Shown: piece after piece, positions 31,480 through 44,581 of the stretch
Layout of the letters: every line of letters starts with the position of its first letter
Numbering within the stretch: position 1 is the stretch's first letter
Assembly: GCA_947683625.1 (NCBI GenBank)
Contig: CANTUR010000460.1
Coordinates: 1,851,001 to 1,915,000 of the forward strand
DNA from: Mallotus nudiflorus
Lineage: Eukaryota > Streptophyta > Magnoliopsida > Malpighiales > Euphorbiaceae
Direction: 5' to 3'
DNA length: 64,000 nt
Notes under the pieces: model-generated
The model's input: the letters and a program-made list of their open reading frames with translations, nothing else
Database searches by the model: none
What the model was told of the DNA's origin: nothing
Position numbers and translations under genes: made by a program

Positions 31480-34400
31480 CAAGTGAGTTGTAGAATAATT
31501 TTTCAGATACAACCTTTGTAAGGATGTCAGCTAGTTACGTCTGACAAAAAACAAATGGAAGATCAATTGTTCCTTGGTTCAGATGATCTTTGATAAAATG
31601 TTTGTCAACCTTTATGTGCATTGTTCGATCATATTGAACCAGTTTTTTTGCAACTGTTATGGTTGCCTTATTATTACAATGTAACAATATAGGCTTCAAA
31701 TGTTTTAGTCCCATATCCTGAATAATTCGCCTTATCTAAAGCAACTTATATACTCCATGAGTCATTCCTTTAAACTCAGTTTCAACATTTGACCTTTCTA
31801 CGACTTTCTGTTTCTTGCTTCTCTAAGTGACTAAATTCTTTCCAATAAGTGTAAAGTACCCAGATTTCGATCAATCCGATCTCCAGCCCAATCAGCATCA
31901 GTATAGCCAGTAATTTCATAATCCTTATTTCTCCTAAAGAATAAACCTTTGCTTGGAGAAGACTTTAGACATCTTAATATTCAATATAGTGCACCCATAT
32001 GTTCTTTACTCAGAGAATGCATGAACTGACTTATAACACTTACCATAAGCAATATATGGCCGAGTATGAGATAAGTAAATCAACCTTCCCACCAGTCTTT
32101 GATATTGATCTTTATTAGTTTGGACTTAATCTCCTAGGACTGAAAGTCCATGGTTGACTTCAATTAAAGTCTCGGATGGCTTACAATCAAGCATGCCCAT
32201 CTTTATCAGTAGGTCCACTGCATACTTTTGTTGGCAGAGGGAAATCCCATGAGCTGATCTTGTAACTTCAATTCCTAAAAAATACTTCAAATTACCTAAA
32301 TCTTTAAGTTGAAACTTGATTGCTAACTATCTTTGTAAGATTATTGCCTCACTGGGATCATTCCTGTTAATCACCATATCATTAACATACACAATTAGAG
32401 TAGTGACTTTACCTAACTTTTGTTTGGTGAATAGTGTATGATCAACATCACTTTGCTTATATCCGAGCTTTCTCATGAAAGTTGAGAGTCATCCAAACCA
32501 TGCTCGAGGTGATTGCTTGAGTCCATACAATGCCTTTTTTAGTTTGCATACTCGGTCAATACATCTTATTTTTGGTGGTGGATCTATATACACTTCTTTA
32601 TCTATGGTTCCATTCAAAAATGCATTCTTTACATTAAATTATTGTAGTGGCCAGTCCAGGTTAGTAGTTAAGGAAATAAGAACTTGGATGGTGTTCTTTT
32701 TTGCTACTGGGGCATATGTATCTTCATAGTTAATTCCATACTTCTAAGTATATCCCTTTGCTATGAACTGAGCTTGATATCGATTTATGCTTCCATCTAA
32801 ATTGATTTGAAAGTGAATATCCACTTGCACCTTACCATTTTCTTTCCTTCAGGGAGAGGAATAACATCCTATGTGCAGTTCTTTTGCAATGCCTCCATTT
32901 CATCATTCATGCCTTTCTTTCAATTTGGATTAGCTAAAGCCTCCTGCACATTACTCAAAGTAGATATAATAGATAATTGATTTACAATAAATACATGTGA
33001 GTTAGACAAATAGTTGGTTGATATGAAGTTGTTGACAGGATATTTAGCTTTAGTATGAAGGTTTAGATTATATTATTTTTCAGAATTCCTCTATTAATTC
33101 TAGAAGGATAACGAGGCTCAGTATTTGGAGTTATTAAAGGAGACAAGTTTACCTTATTATGCACATCCAAAGTTTCTTCAACTTCTAGTGTAGGTTAGGA
33201 AGATATATTATCTTGATTACTTTGATTATCTGTTCAAGTGAGATGCTCAGAACACTTAAGAGACTCGAGAAAGTTAAGATACTTGGAACATTCGGAACAC
33301 TCAGAATGCTATCTTTAAATTCAAAGGGGTTTAAATTTTTCTTCCCCTGAAGAGCATTTGGAGTGAGAGAAAAAAGGGGCATTTTTCATGGAACTGAACA
33401 TTCCGAGTTATATACATCTTCTTTACATTCAAATCATAACACTGATATCCTTTTTGTAGATCCACATAGTAAACAAAGATACACCGGATAGCTCAATGAT
33501 CTAATTTGCTGAGTGTCTGATGAACATATGTCGAGTATCTAAAGACTCGAGGTTTTAGATTATTGAGAGGTGGAGATATGATAAGTTCCTGAAGTTTTTG
33601 AAGAAACATTTTAAAACCGATTACTCTTGATGGTGTCCAACTTATGAGATACGCAGTAGATCGAATAACCTCTCCCTAGTATTCTTGAGGAACATTCATG
33701 TCAAATAATGATGATTGGATGACTTCCAATAACTGTCGGTTCTTCCATTTGGCTATACCATTCTATTAGGGAGTAGCGACACAGGATGTTTAGTGGTGAA
33801 TGCCCTACTCATGGCAAAAATCATTCAGAGCCGAGTTAAGATACCCCCCACCATTGTCAGACTGCAAGATTTGAATTTACTTTGGTATTGCATAGCCACC
33901 ATTTTGTATAGGTCCTGGAATACGGAGCACACATCTCCCTTGTTTGAAAGTAATGATACTCAGGTCATCTGAGTACATTCATCAATAAACATTACAAAAT
34001 ATCAAACAATAGATAGAGTAGGAATCTGAGCAAGTCCCCATACATCAGAATGAATGGTCATAAATGGAATTGAATTTTTATTATAACTTAGTACATAAAA
34101 GATTCAATGGATTTTTGCCAATTCACAAATATCACACTTAAATTCTGAGTCTGTGGCATTCAAAAATAATTCCGATTTTATTTATCTAAAATAATGAAAA
34201 GAAAGATGACCAAAATAATGATGCCACAAGATAACTTGGTATTTGGCTGAGCAACTTTCAACTAACCCTATTGACTTGACTTCACTTTTGACTTGGATCA
34301 CCATGCAAATCAATATAGTATAACTTTCTATGTTTAATACTAGAGCCAAGAATTCGGTGCATTGCAATGTCTTGAAATACATAATAATTAGGCCAAAATT

Positions 34401-35000
34401 TGAAAGCGCAGTTCAAGGTTTTAATGATTTGGCCAATAGATAGTAGATTACAAGAAAGAGATGGAACAATATGAATAATATCTAGATTAAGAGAGTTAGA
34501 GTTAGATACTGATCCTTCATGAGTGATCGGTGCTATGACTTCATTAGCAATTAGAATATTTTGTTGGGTTAATGGGCAGATGGATGTAAGATAGTAAGTA
34601 GAGTTTGTCATATGATTAGTAGCACCTGTATGAATAATTCATGTATTATTTCGAGTAAGATTTATCATACCTAATGTTGCATCAAGATCACCACTTGGTT
34701 TTGTCTTACTAGAGGTGGCAATTGCAGCTTTTTTGAGCTTCTTACAAGGCTTTTTATTGAAATCCCACTATTTTAGATATCCCACAATTTCATAGCACCA
34801 TTCTTTGGAGTGTCTAAATTTGTCACAATGAGTATAAGTGTATGTGATAGACTTACTCGGTACTTTTCCTTTAAACTAGGGACAAGTCTTAGCTGCTACA
34901 AGTACAACATGGTCTAGTAGAATCTTTGACTCTTCCATCATATAGTGTTGGTTGTGATCCCTCCATACATATGTATAACTAGACTCGAGATCAAGAGGTG
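31480..35000 (-). pseudogene. Outer copia pol: protease, integrase, RT, RNase H (broken)
   Basis: Read on the minus strand, 34800-34860 has a zinc-knuckle-like region. At 34640-34600 is the protease motif HTGATNHMTNS, in which the catalytic Asp is replaced by His. The long frame 34611-34282 follows with SLSCNLLSIGQIIKTLNCAF, typical of the region between protease and integrase. The GAG_pre motif with HH..GHLS is at about 34200. RT parts are at 32950-32350 and the RNase H motif GYTDADWA is at about 31900. Stops and shifts occur every 30-100 codons. The inner copia separates this part from gag. Confidence 0.75.
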
Positions 35001-35005
35001 GATCC

Positions 35006-37168
35006 TATTAGAAATCAGTTATGGTATTTAGACATAAATACATGTGTTGTAAGCACAAGTCTAAATAGAGTAAATTTCAAAAATTTACTCATCATAAACC
35101 TTCATAAAATGAAGAATTTCATTTGCCTAGGATTCAAATTGCATTAAAATACATAACTAAATAAATTAAGCAATATACAAACAAATAATTAATTAATTAT
35201 AAGTTTGTAAACTTACTTTTGGTAGAACGTAGCCTTCCTTTTGTTCAATTCCTTGAATCAAATGCTTAGCCCTCTAAATGTAAGGCCTCTAGTTTGAAAC
35301 ACCAAAGCCTTATCTATCACTTAGTTGTGTTAATTAAACTTAGTAACTTGTCCTAATTTAATTAAGAGCACAAGTATAGAGTATATGTTTAGTATATGTT
35401 GTGTTTATTTTAGTTTATGATCTTATCATAACCAAAATTGCTTGGTGATTTTTCTTAACTTTTTAAGCAAAAACTCACTTAAGCATTATTTTGCCTCATC
35501 CTTCTCTTACCAAGTCACTTGAATTGCCTTAGATATATGAAATGATATATGTGTAGTAATTTTCCACTAAGGAAAAGTATGCATTAATTAATTAAGTGAT
35601 TATTAAGTATGTCACCTTAGGTATACACCTAACCATCTAAATGATTAAAAATGACACCTTAGGCATACTTTAGAAATATCCACTTAATTAATATGCCACC
35701 TTGCTTAATTCAATAATTGAGCTTGCCACCTACACATATTAATTTATAAATTTGTATGTAAAGTATACATCAAATGTATTATTTTACATATTAAATTATA
35801 CATATACATAGATATGGACTTTAATTAATCTTTGGTCCAAAATAAATTTTGGCTTATGTCCAAACCAATTTGGACCATTAATATAAGTCCATAAATAAAT
35901 AACAACATATATATATTTATTAATTTAATATATATTAATTAATATCCAATATTAATTAATAATTAATACTCTTCTTTGAATTAGATTTCATGATATACTA
36001 GAATCATTGTTCAAAACATAAATCTAATTCTATTAATCTTGATTAATTGATTAAACTCTTTTAATCAATAATTAGATTTATACTATAGTGAATAAATAAA
36101 ACTCTATTAGGTGTGACTCACTAGGTTCATGTCTAAATGACAATGAGAAAATATAATATTTACATTTAATATTATTTGAAACTCTTTTCAATTCTAAACT
36201 TGAAAATCCCAATCATTCACATTTAGTTCTCATAAACTGTGAGTGACCCCTAGTATTGATATTATAGCTACCCAATTATAAATGAATGCATATTATTATT
36301 CACACGAACCTGATCATAATTACCGTGCACTAAATTCCTTTCATTAAAGATCCCAATATAGCCTAGAGTTAAGGTATTATCAAACTCTAATAGCTTGATT
36401 ATATAACCTTATCTTAAGTTTTAATTCTTGATAAAATACAACAAATACTAGAACTCTTTCTAGGACTGAAACTCTTTTTCAGACTGTTTTGTATTTATCC
36501 TGACCAGGAATTTATTCATCAAGAATAAATTTAGATAGCATAGGATCTATCCCGGTTCACACCAGATAATGAATCCCATCATGGTTAAACATTCATCCCT
36601 ACATTTAACTAATTAGAGCCACCACACGCTATATACCCATGTGATGATTAACATAAGTATATAAGCGGTAACAAACTCTAACCACCTAAATGTAGATGAC
36701 TATGCCACCTCAAGTCAAAGGAATATATGCACCATTATAATCTAGATTGTGATTATTGATTATATGTGAATATCCTTGCAATCACAATGTTAATGTCATT
36801 GTTCGATTAACCCATCCAATGAGTATCCACATGTCTATTCTGATCACTCATATCAAGTAGCATGAGATTCACTACCTCCCACTATTAGTTTCTCACACTA
36901 ATCAAGGAAAATAGACAGAGGTGATAGTCTAATTAATATTATCCAAATATTAATTAATCGACTACGAATAATTTATAGTAAATGTACTAAATAAATTTGT
37001 AACTCATATTATCAACTCTTTGACAATAAATTTATTCAACATAATACTAAAGGATAAATACTCAAAAAAATAACATATTTATTTAAAAGAATATTTTATT
37101 GTCACAAGGATTATATACAATGTCTAAATAATTACAAGAATGCCACTAGGGCATACCTTATACTAACA
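35006..37168 (-). repeat. 3' LTR of the inner copia
   Basis: This complete 2163-base LTR matches 42434-42915 plus 44582-45899. Its terminal G (TGTTAG) is changed to A at the outer end. It includes a central part (35496-35859) missing from the other LTR. Confidence 0.9.
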
Positions 37169-37182
37169 ATCTCCCACTTGCA

Positions 37183-37908
37183 CTAGTGCCATTTACTACA
37201 ATATTTAAGACTCATCATTTCAAGATAACAGTCTAACTGTAGTTGTGTGAGTGCTTTAGTCAGTGGATCAACAACATTGTCAGTTGAAGCTACCTTCTGG
37301 ACGACCACATCGCCCTTGCTAATAAGTTCTCGAATAATATGAAAGCACCTTTCTATATGTTTGGATTTTTTGTGAGACCTTGGTTCCTTTGCCAATGCTA
37401 TGGCTCCATTATTGTCATAATAGAGAGAAATTAAAAACTCAATGGAAGGAACAACTTGTAGTTCTATTACGAACTTCTTAATCCAAACAGCTTCTTTAGC
37501 AGCATCTGATGTAGCTATATACTCGGATTCTATAGTGGAATCAGCAGTGATACTTTCTTTGGAACTTTTCCAGCTCACTGCATAGCCGTTACAGATGAAA
37601 ATAAACTAAGATATAGACTTTCTATCATCCATGTCTGATTGAAAATCAGAATCTATAAAGCCATTAATCTGTAAATCACATTCTCCATAAGTTAAGATCA
37701 AATCTTGAGTTCTTCTTAAGTACTTAAAGATTGATTTAACAGCTATCCAGTGTTCTAAACCTGGATTGGATTGAAACCTACTAGTCACACTAATAACATA
37801 GGCAATGTCAGGCCTAGTACACAACATAGCATACATTAAGCTTCCTATTGATGAAGCATAAGGAACTTTAGCCATTTGTTCCATTTCCTCAAGTGTCTTA
37901 GGAGACAT
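37183..37908 (-). pseudogene. Inner copia RNase H and RT end
   Basis: The minus frame 37908-37606 contains MAKVPYASSIGSLMYAMLCT and RPDIAYVISVTSRFQSNPG, the conserved end of copia RT. It continues with INGFIDSDFQSDMDDRKS, the start of RNase H (consensus GY.DSD.AG). The frame 37578-37183 has MSWKSSKESITADSTIESEY, DNNGAIALAKEPRSHKKSKH and IERCFHIIRELI, the catalytic centre and end of RNase H. A stop and a short gap separate both. A catalytic Asp of the first block is present. Confidence 0.85.
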
Positions 37909-37911
37909 ACC

Positions 37912-38697
37912 CTTGGATAATTAAACACCAAGCCTAAATGGTAACAATCCTCTCTTGGATTCAAGCATATTGAACCTCTTAAATATCTTTTTCAAGTAAA
38001 GACTTTGGGATAAACCTATCATTCTCTTCGATCTATCTCCATAGAGTCAAATCCCAAGAATATAAGTTGCCTCCCCTAAGTATTTCATAGAGAAAGTTTT
38101 AGATAACTAGAGTTTTACAGAAGTCATCATTCCTACATCATTTCCAATTAATAAAATATCATCCACATACAATACTAGGAAAGTGATTTGACTCCTACTA
38201 ACCTTCTTGTAAACACAGGGCTCATCTTTATTCCTTATGAAATCATAAGAACAAATAGCCTCATTGAAACAATGATTCTAACTCCTAGAGGCTTGCTTTA
38301 AGCCATAGATTGATCTATTAAGCTTACACACTTTAGAGCTTTCCTTGGATTCAAAACCTTTGGGTTACTTCATGAAAATTTCTTCCTCAAGATAACCATT
38401 AAGGAATGCAGTCTTGACATCCATTTACCAAACCTTATAATCATAGTGTGTGGCTATAGCTAAAAGAATTTGAATGGATTTAAGCATGGCTACTAGGGAA
38501 AATGTCTCTTCATAATCGATCCCTTTTCTTTGGCGAAACCCTTTTGCTACAAGCCTAACTGTAAAGGTGTTAACCTTTCCATCTACACTGGTCTTTCTCT
38601 TGAAGATCCATTTACATTTAATAGGTATAATACCTTCTAGAGGATCAACAAGTGTCCAGACTTCGTTTGTATACATGGAATCCATTTTGGTTCTCAT
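37912..38697 (-). pseudogene. Inner copia reverse transcriptase
   Basis: The minus frame from 38697 opens with MRTKMDSMYTNEVWTLVDP and runs through KCKWIFKRKTSVDGKVNTF to VAKGFRQRKGIDYEETFSLV, the canonical start of copia RT. After a stop at about 38424 the sequence continues with the fingers and palm region down to 37912, broken by several stops. The element cannot make an active RT. Confidence 0.85.
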
Positions 38698-38706
38698 AGC
38701 ATTAAT

Positions 38707-39156
38707 TCATTTAGAAGAATCTTTATCAGATAAAGCTTCTTCATATATGGTAGGATCATCTATATGAAGACTATTTTCATAAGCATGCAACTTTTGCATA
38801 TCATGTATAAGGCCATATCTCTCCAGAGGATGAGATGCCCTACTAGATTTTCTAGGAGTTGGTGTGATGATATTTTCAATTGGAATAGGCTCCTCAGGTT
38901 GATCAATATTCATTTGATCAGTTTGTTCTGTTTCTTTAGATGACTCTTCATCTAATATTATCTTTTTTCCTATGCCACCTTTCGTTAGAAATTCTTTCTC
39001 AAGAAAAATGGCATCTCTGCTTACAATAACTATTTGTTCAATAGGAAGATAAAAGTAATATCCTAAACTATCTTTAGGATATCCAACAAACCTTCCTTTT
39101 ATCAATTTCATATTCAACTTGTCCGACTTTAATTTTTTTTTATAAAAGCTGGACAT
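38707..39156 (-). pseudogene. Inner copia integrase C-terminal part and linker
   Basis: The 149-residue frame contains FVGYPKDSLGYYFYLPIEQI and DAIFLEKEFLTKG, the chromodomain-like end of copia integrase. An acidic linker with ESSKETEQTDQ and RKSSRASHPLERYG follows, as precedes RT in this superfamily. It overlaps the preceding integrase frame by 17 bases in another register, so a frameshift lies at about 39150. Confidence 0.85.
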
Positions 39157-39715
39157 CCCTAAATCTTAACATGTTTAAGACTTGGTGTTCTACCATGCCA
39201 TATCTGATATGGTGTAGTAGAAACGAATTTAGATGGAATACAATTAAGGATATAATAGGTAATTTGGAGTGCATGACCCAAAGAAAAATAGAAAGATCCG
39301 TATAACTCATCATTGATCGTACCATATCCAATAAAGTATGATTTCGTCTTTCAGACACTCTATTTAACTGAGGTGTTCTAGGCGGTGTGAGTTGAGATAC
39401 AATGCCATGTTCCTTTAGGAACTCAATAAACTCAGTACTCAAGTATTCACATCCTCGATTTGATCTCAGAGTTTTAACATTTTTCCCAGTTTGGTTTTCT
39501 ACTTGGGCTTTGAATTCTTTGAACTTTTCAAAAGATTCAAATTTATTCTTTATAAGAAATAAATACCCAAATCTTGATAGATCATCTATAAAGGTTATAA
39601 AGTAGTAAAAACCACCTCTAGCCATTTCAGAAAATGGCCCACATACATCACTATGTATGACTTCTAATATATTAGTGGCCCTTGCCATTTGTCCTATAAA
39701 TTGTGATCTAGTCAT
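39140..39715 (-). pseudogene. Inner copia integrase core
   Basis: The frame of 191 residues has the first catalytic Asp in IHSDVCGPF, the second in RSNRGCEYLS, where the expected Asp is Asn, and the catalytic Glu in LNRVSERRNHTLLDMVRS. The change of the second acidic residue abolishes activity. It is separated from the gag-protease frame by one TAA where a Gln codon (CAA) is expected. After LDMVRSMMSY the frame drifts and ends. Confidence 0.9.
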
Positions 39716-39721
39716 CTTGCC

Positions 39722-41161
39722 TTAAAGACAAGCTTCACAAGTTGGATTAGATGTATATTCAAGATTGCTCAAGATTCCCATCTTTTCTAACTTAGTGATC
39801 CTATCTTCAGTAATATGACATAATCTTAAGTGCCATAGATGTTTAGAATTAGAAGTATTTTCAATTAGCATTGCATATTTATTACTCATAAATTGAAGCT
39901 CATTATTATTGGAATTATTATCAATATAATATAAACCACGTATTAAATAACCCAAGCCAATAATATTACTTCCAAAGTAAATATTACATACGTCTCTTTT
40001 GAATAAAAATTCATAACCTTTTCTAGTCAAACTAAAAATAGAGACTATGTTTCTATAAGCATTAGGTACATATAATACATCATCCAATAATAAAATATGA
40101 TTACAAAGATCTATTGAAGTTGACCCTATAGCTTTAGCTGCAACATTTGCACTATTTCTAAGCTTTAAGGTTACTTTATTAGGCTTTAACTTTCTCTTAT
40201 TTGCTAGATCCTGTAAAGATAAGCAAATATGAGAACTATCATCGGTATCTAATACCCATACATTTGATGAACTATCAGAACATTTAGAAAAATTAGAGAA
40301 AAACATACCTTCTTTAAAACTATCCTTTCCTTTCGTTTGTAAAGACTTAAGGAACTTAGGACAATTTCTTTTCCAATGTCCTTTACCTTCACAATAGTAA
40401 CAATTACCCTTGTTTGGGTCTTCCCTCACTTGTCCCTTGCCGTTAGATTTGGCTATTCTACCTGTAGGCTTGACAACATTTGTCTTGCCTTTCCTTTTCT
40501 TATAACTCTTCTTTTTAGTCTTACTAGAAGAAGCAATAAGAACAATCTCCTTCCTCTTGTTTCCTTGTATTGCCTTTTGGGCTATTACAAGCATGTTTAA
40601 TAAATTAGCAAGTGTACACTCTATTTTATTTATATGAAAATTTACAATGGTCTGCCCAAATGATTCAGAAAGTGATTGCAGGATCAAATCCATTTGGAGA
40701 TGGAAGTCCATTGAAAAATCTAGACTTTCTAGTTCCTTAATTGATCTTATCATTGAGTTCACATGGACTGCCATATCCTCACTTTCTTTTATTTTAGCAT
40801 GAAACAACCGCTTTGATATCTCATATCTAGTGGTCCTACTCTGTTCACCAAATAGCTTTTTCAGGTGAAGTAGGATTTCATTTGCACTATTATACTTCTC
40901 ATGTTGCCGATGGATATCAGTACTCATAAAAGCCCACATAATGCAACGTGCTTGCAAATCATGCTTTTTACAAGTTTTAAGAGTGTTTTGCTCCTCTTGA
41001 GAAGCATTCGTGGGAAGTGAACTAGGTAGTGGTTGTTCTAATACATATAGTATTTCTTCAGAAGCCAAAACTACTTTTAGATTCTTTAGCCAATCTACAA
41101 AGTTTGGGCCTGTGAGCCTATGTTGGTCTAGTATGACGGAGAGTAGGTTTAATGATTTCAT
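39722..41161 (-). pseudogene. Inner copia gag-protease frame (479 codons, open)
   Basis: This is the longest open frame of the window. It starts MKSLNLLSVILDQHRLTGPN at the first ATG after the leader. Residues 1-210 are the copia capsid (UBN2 type, with FVDWLKNLKVVLASEEI and an RYEISKRLFHAKIKE block). The nucleocapsid zinc knuckle CYYCEGKGHWKRNC is near residue 255. The protease motif is VLDTDDSSHIC near residue 310, where the family has D-S/T-G; the Gly-to-Asp change should inactivate it. The GAG_pre zinc region (HLWHLRLCHI near residue 445) ends at a TAA. The capsid part could still make a protein. Confidence 0.9.
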
Positions 41162-42419
41162 ATTATCAAATTATCTGTAAAGGTAACAAAATTAGTTAGG
41201 TTAAATGACATTGTATAAAAAATCATTAGATTTGGTCTTTAATCTTAATGATTTCCCACTAATTTGGTGGATCCTATTCTTCCAATTAGAAAACGAAAAT
41301 CCCTTATTGGATGGATTTCTAGTGGGTGATGAAGTTCTTAATAAATTATAATATTCCTCAGGTACCCTTTACCATTCTTGAAATATTAAAATTTATAGGT
41401 GACATTTTCCCTTCATCACATCTTATGTAATATTTCATCAATCAAGCTCTTAATGTTACGGACCTCAGGTACCCATTGCCATTCTTAGTCCTTGGCATTA
41501 ATTAAGTCCATAACATTGGCATTGTGAAATGTATAAATTTGAATACTACATGCCTTAGGTATGCCTATTTGCCATTCTTGGCATGCAGTATATTTATACA
41601 CTCAAAATATCACTATGCTTAACAATAACATTGTATAAATCTCTTGGATTTATATATATCCCTATGTGTCCATAGCTGATATACATAATCCAAAATTATA
41701 CAATTTATTGCTCCATTGGAGAGCTTAGACTTAAATTTATTTGGAAGATTTTTGGGTCTCACTTTGCACATTAACCAATTTATACATATCAAATACATAA
41801 ATTGTATGACATCTAATTATACATACAGATATGTATAAAAGCATATAAAACATACATATCTCATATGTGCATAAAAAATGCAAATATGGATGCACAAATA
41901 AGGAGTGATCATGGACTAATTTTTATACCTATTTTAATACCAAAATAAATTACAAAAATTATTCTTGTCCATGAATACTTCAAGTATGAATATCCTTATC
42001 ACCATCTCCATGGATTTTCTCCTTGAACTCCTTTAAGTCTCCTTGTTATAACTTTTGCAACAAACAAATAATCCTTGACATGCCAAGGTTATTAATACAT
42101 CCTAATACTATGTAAGTAACATTTAATTACATAAACAATAATAAAATTAATTATTACAATACTAGAATGTAAAACCTTGTCCATGATCACTACTTGCAAG
42201 TATGGCATGCAAAAATTAATAAATGCAACCTTTGCATGTAATAATAATTTTACAAACATAGAAAAAAAACATATGCTACAGTACCACTATTCACAACAGT
42301 ACTATAACATACAAAAAATATTTTTTAGCATATTTTAGCTATAAAACTTGCAACCAACATATTTTAATCACAACATTTGTAATTAAAAAATTTATTTAGT
42401 ATGTATAAAATGCAAAAGG
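41162..42419 (-). other. Leader of the inner copia with three spaced repeats
   Basis: This untranslated region lies between the 5' LTR and gag. The plus-strand motif CCTCAGGTACCCATTGCCATTCTT occurs at 41357, 41463 and, diverged, at 41553, about 90-105 bases apart. The rest is AT-rich. It would contain packaging signals, but none can be identified from sequence alone. Confidence 0.6.
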
Positions 42420-42432
42420 GGCTTTGATACCA
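42420..42432 (-). other. Primer-binding site, initiator tRNA-Met
   Basis: Minus-strand TGGTATCAAAGCC, one base after the LTR end, is complementary to the 3' end of initiator tRNA-Met (usual site TGGTATCAGAGC). One or two positions differ from the usual form. Confidence 0.85.
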
Positions 42433-42915
42433 CTGTTAGAAATCAGTTATGGTATTTAGACATAAATACATGTGTTGTAAGCACAAGTCTAAATAGAGTA
42501 AATTTCAAAAATTTACTCATCATAACCCTTCATAAAATGAAGAATTTTATTTGCCCAGGATTTAAATTGCATTAAAATACACAACTAAATAAATTAAGCA
42601 ACATACAAACAAATAATTAATTAATTAAAAGTTTGTAAACTTAATTATTGTAGAACTTAGCCTTCCTTTTGTTCAATTCATTGAATCAAATGCTTAGCCC
42701 TCCAAATGTAAGGCCTCTAGTTTGAAACACCAAAGCCTTATCTGTCACTTACTTATGTTAATTAAACTTAGTAACTTGTCCTAATTTAATTAAGAGCACA
42801 AATATAGAGTATATGTTGTGTTTATTTTAGTTTATGATCTTATCATAACCAAAATTACTTAGTGATTTTTCATAACTCTTTAAGCAAAAACTCACTTAAA
42901 CATTATTTTGCCTCT

Positions 42916-44427
42916 TGTCATGACCCGAACCCGAGGGCACGTGACCGGCACTAGGGAATGGGTAAGCATAAGGCCCCTGAAACCCGTAGTAAGCCTAAAG
43001 GAAAAGAAAATAAAACCATTCATATTTTAAACTTTATTTTAAAATAGAACACATTATCAATTGCTTAAATAATAATGTGCTTTAACATCTCATATTATAA
43101 ATTGAACTTAAATCTTATACATAAGTGTGTTTCGTACAAATCAACTACATAATTATGCTTAAACCATACAAATCTTTAATACATATGCTACTGCAGTAGC
43201 CTAGATTAACACATAGTACAGCTTACAATGACTTACATAAAATAGACGGTGAAGAAGAAACCCGACGTGGAGGTAGTCTGAGGTCGAAATCCTAAGCTCC
43301 TGAAAAAAAATAAATTGAGGGGAATCATACCTCACTGAGTAAGTCAATAAAAAGAGCTGTACGGTTTGAAAACCTTTTTGAAAACTATATATGTTTATAG
43401 TGAAAATAATTTATAATATATATATATATTTATAGCTTTTTGAAAAAAATCTCGATAGAATCCTAAACCCAACAATCTACATGACCAACTTATTCCAACT
43501 AAACTATCGGTCCCCGAGAGCAAGGGCATCAACCGAGGCACCAAACCGTAGTCATTCACTTAATCCAAATATATGGCACTGGCAGTCCCCGAGAGCTAAG
43601 GCATCAACCGAGGCACCCATCCCAGTCCATTACTGACTTTCCAATCACTGGCGGTCCCCGAGAGCAAAGGCTTCTACCGAGGCACCCATCCCAATTTAAC
43701 ATTCATCAATCATACAATTTATCGGATCCATCTCTCAATCTCTACCATGTGCACATAGTCTTGGTGAAGTCCACCAGGTAGCCCGTTCTACCAAAATTTC
43801 TCAAATCGATTTTAAATAAATAAAATGCATTTAAATCATAAACAATAGCATTACATTAGATAAATCATATAATCAACATAATAGAAATACGAGCGCATGC
43901 ATTCTTTAAATATACACACGCACAGATCGTTCTATTGACTTATAGGATGAATGCGAAGGTTGACGACCACGCGTCTGCCTCGGCCTTACGGCTTCTGCTC
44001 CGATATGCTCTAAAAGAAAAATAATGAATCGACTTTTAAAACATGACTAAGGAATCGAAATCAGAAATCAACAAAATAATAAAATTCCAGACTGACTCGA
44101 GGAAAATTAGACAAGACTCGATAGGCAGGTTTTAACCTAACTAACGGTAGAAATTTTATGAGTATCACGTTTTACGAGAAAATCTATCGAAATTTCGACA
44201 GAGTCTCCTCTGTAAAACGGACATCTCTCTACCAAAGGTAGAGCCAGACCTGCATAGAAAATGCACTTCCAATATACACAACCATTCACACTCGAGTCGG
44301 GCTCCCAAAACTACAATTTGCCCCGACACAACACAATTATTCAAAAGTAAACAATTAAATTCGTATTCCATCACCAACAATATAAATATAATTATTATCC
44401 AAATTAGACCTTGGTAATGTATTATAG

Positions 44428-44502
<75 letters not shown>

Positions 44503-44581
44503 GAATTCGATATATAAAATTTTACACTACTTAGATAGAAATATCAATTAATTTTATAAAAATTGTTTATAAAAATTGTTT
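42916..44581 (-). mobile_element. LTR-like repeat family X, copy 2, within the copia LTR
   Basis: It begins TGTCATGACCCGAACC on the plus strand, which is the reverse of the GGGTCGTGATA end of copy 1 at 11996-13646, and stays homologous to about 44330. Three boxes of GGTCCCCGAGAGCAAGGGC followed by ATCAACCGAGGCACC are at 43509, 43584 and 43650. The far end is lost in a (TA)n tract (44432-44499), and no target duplication is found because 364 bases of the host LTR are missing there. GC content is clearly higher than in the surroundings. Confidence 0.75.
44432..44499. repeat. (TA)n microsatellite
   Basis: About 34 TA units lie close to the junction between family X copy 2 and the copia LTR. Confidence 0.95.
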
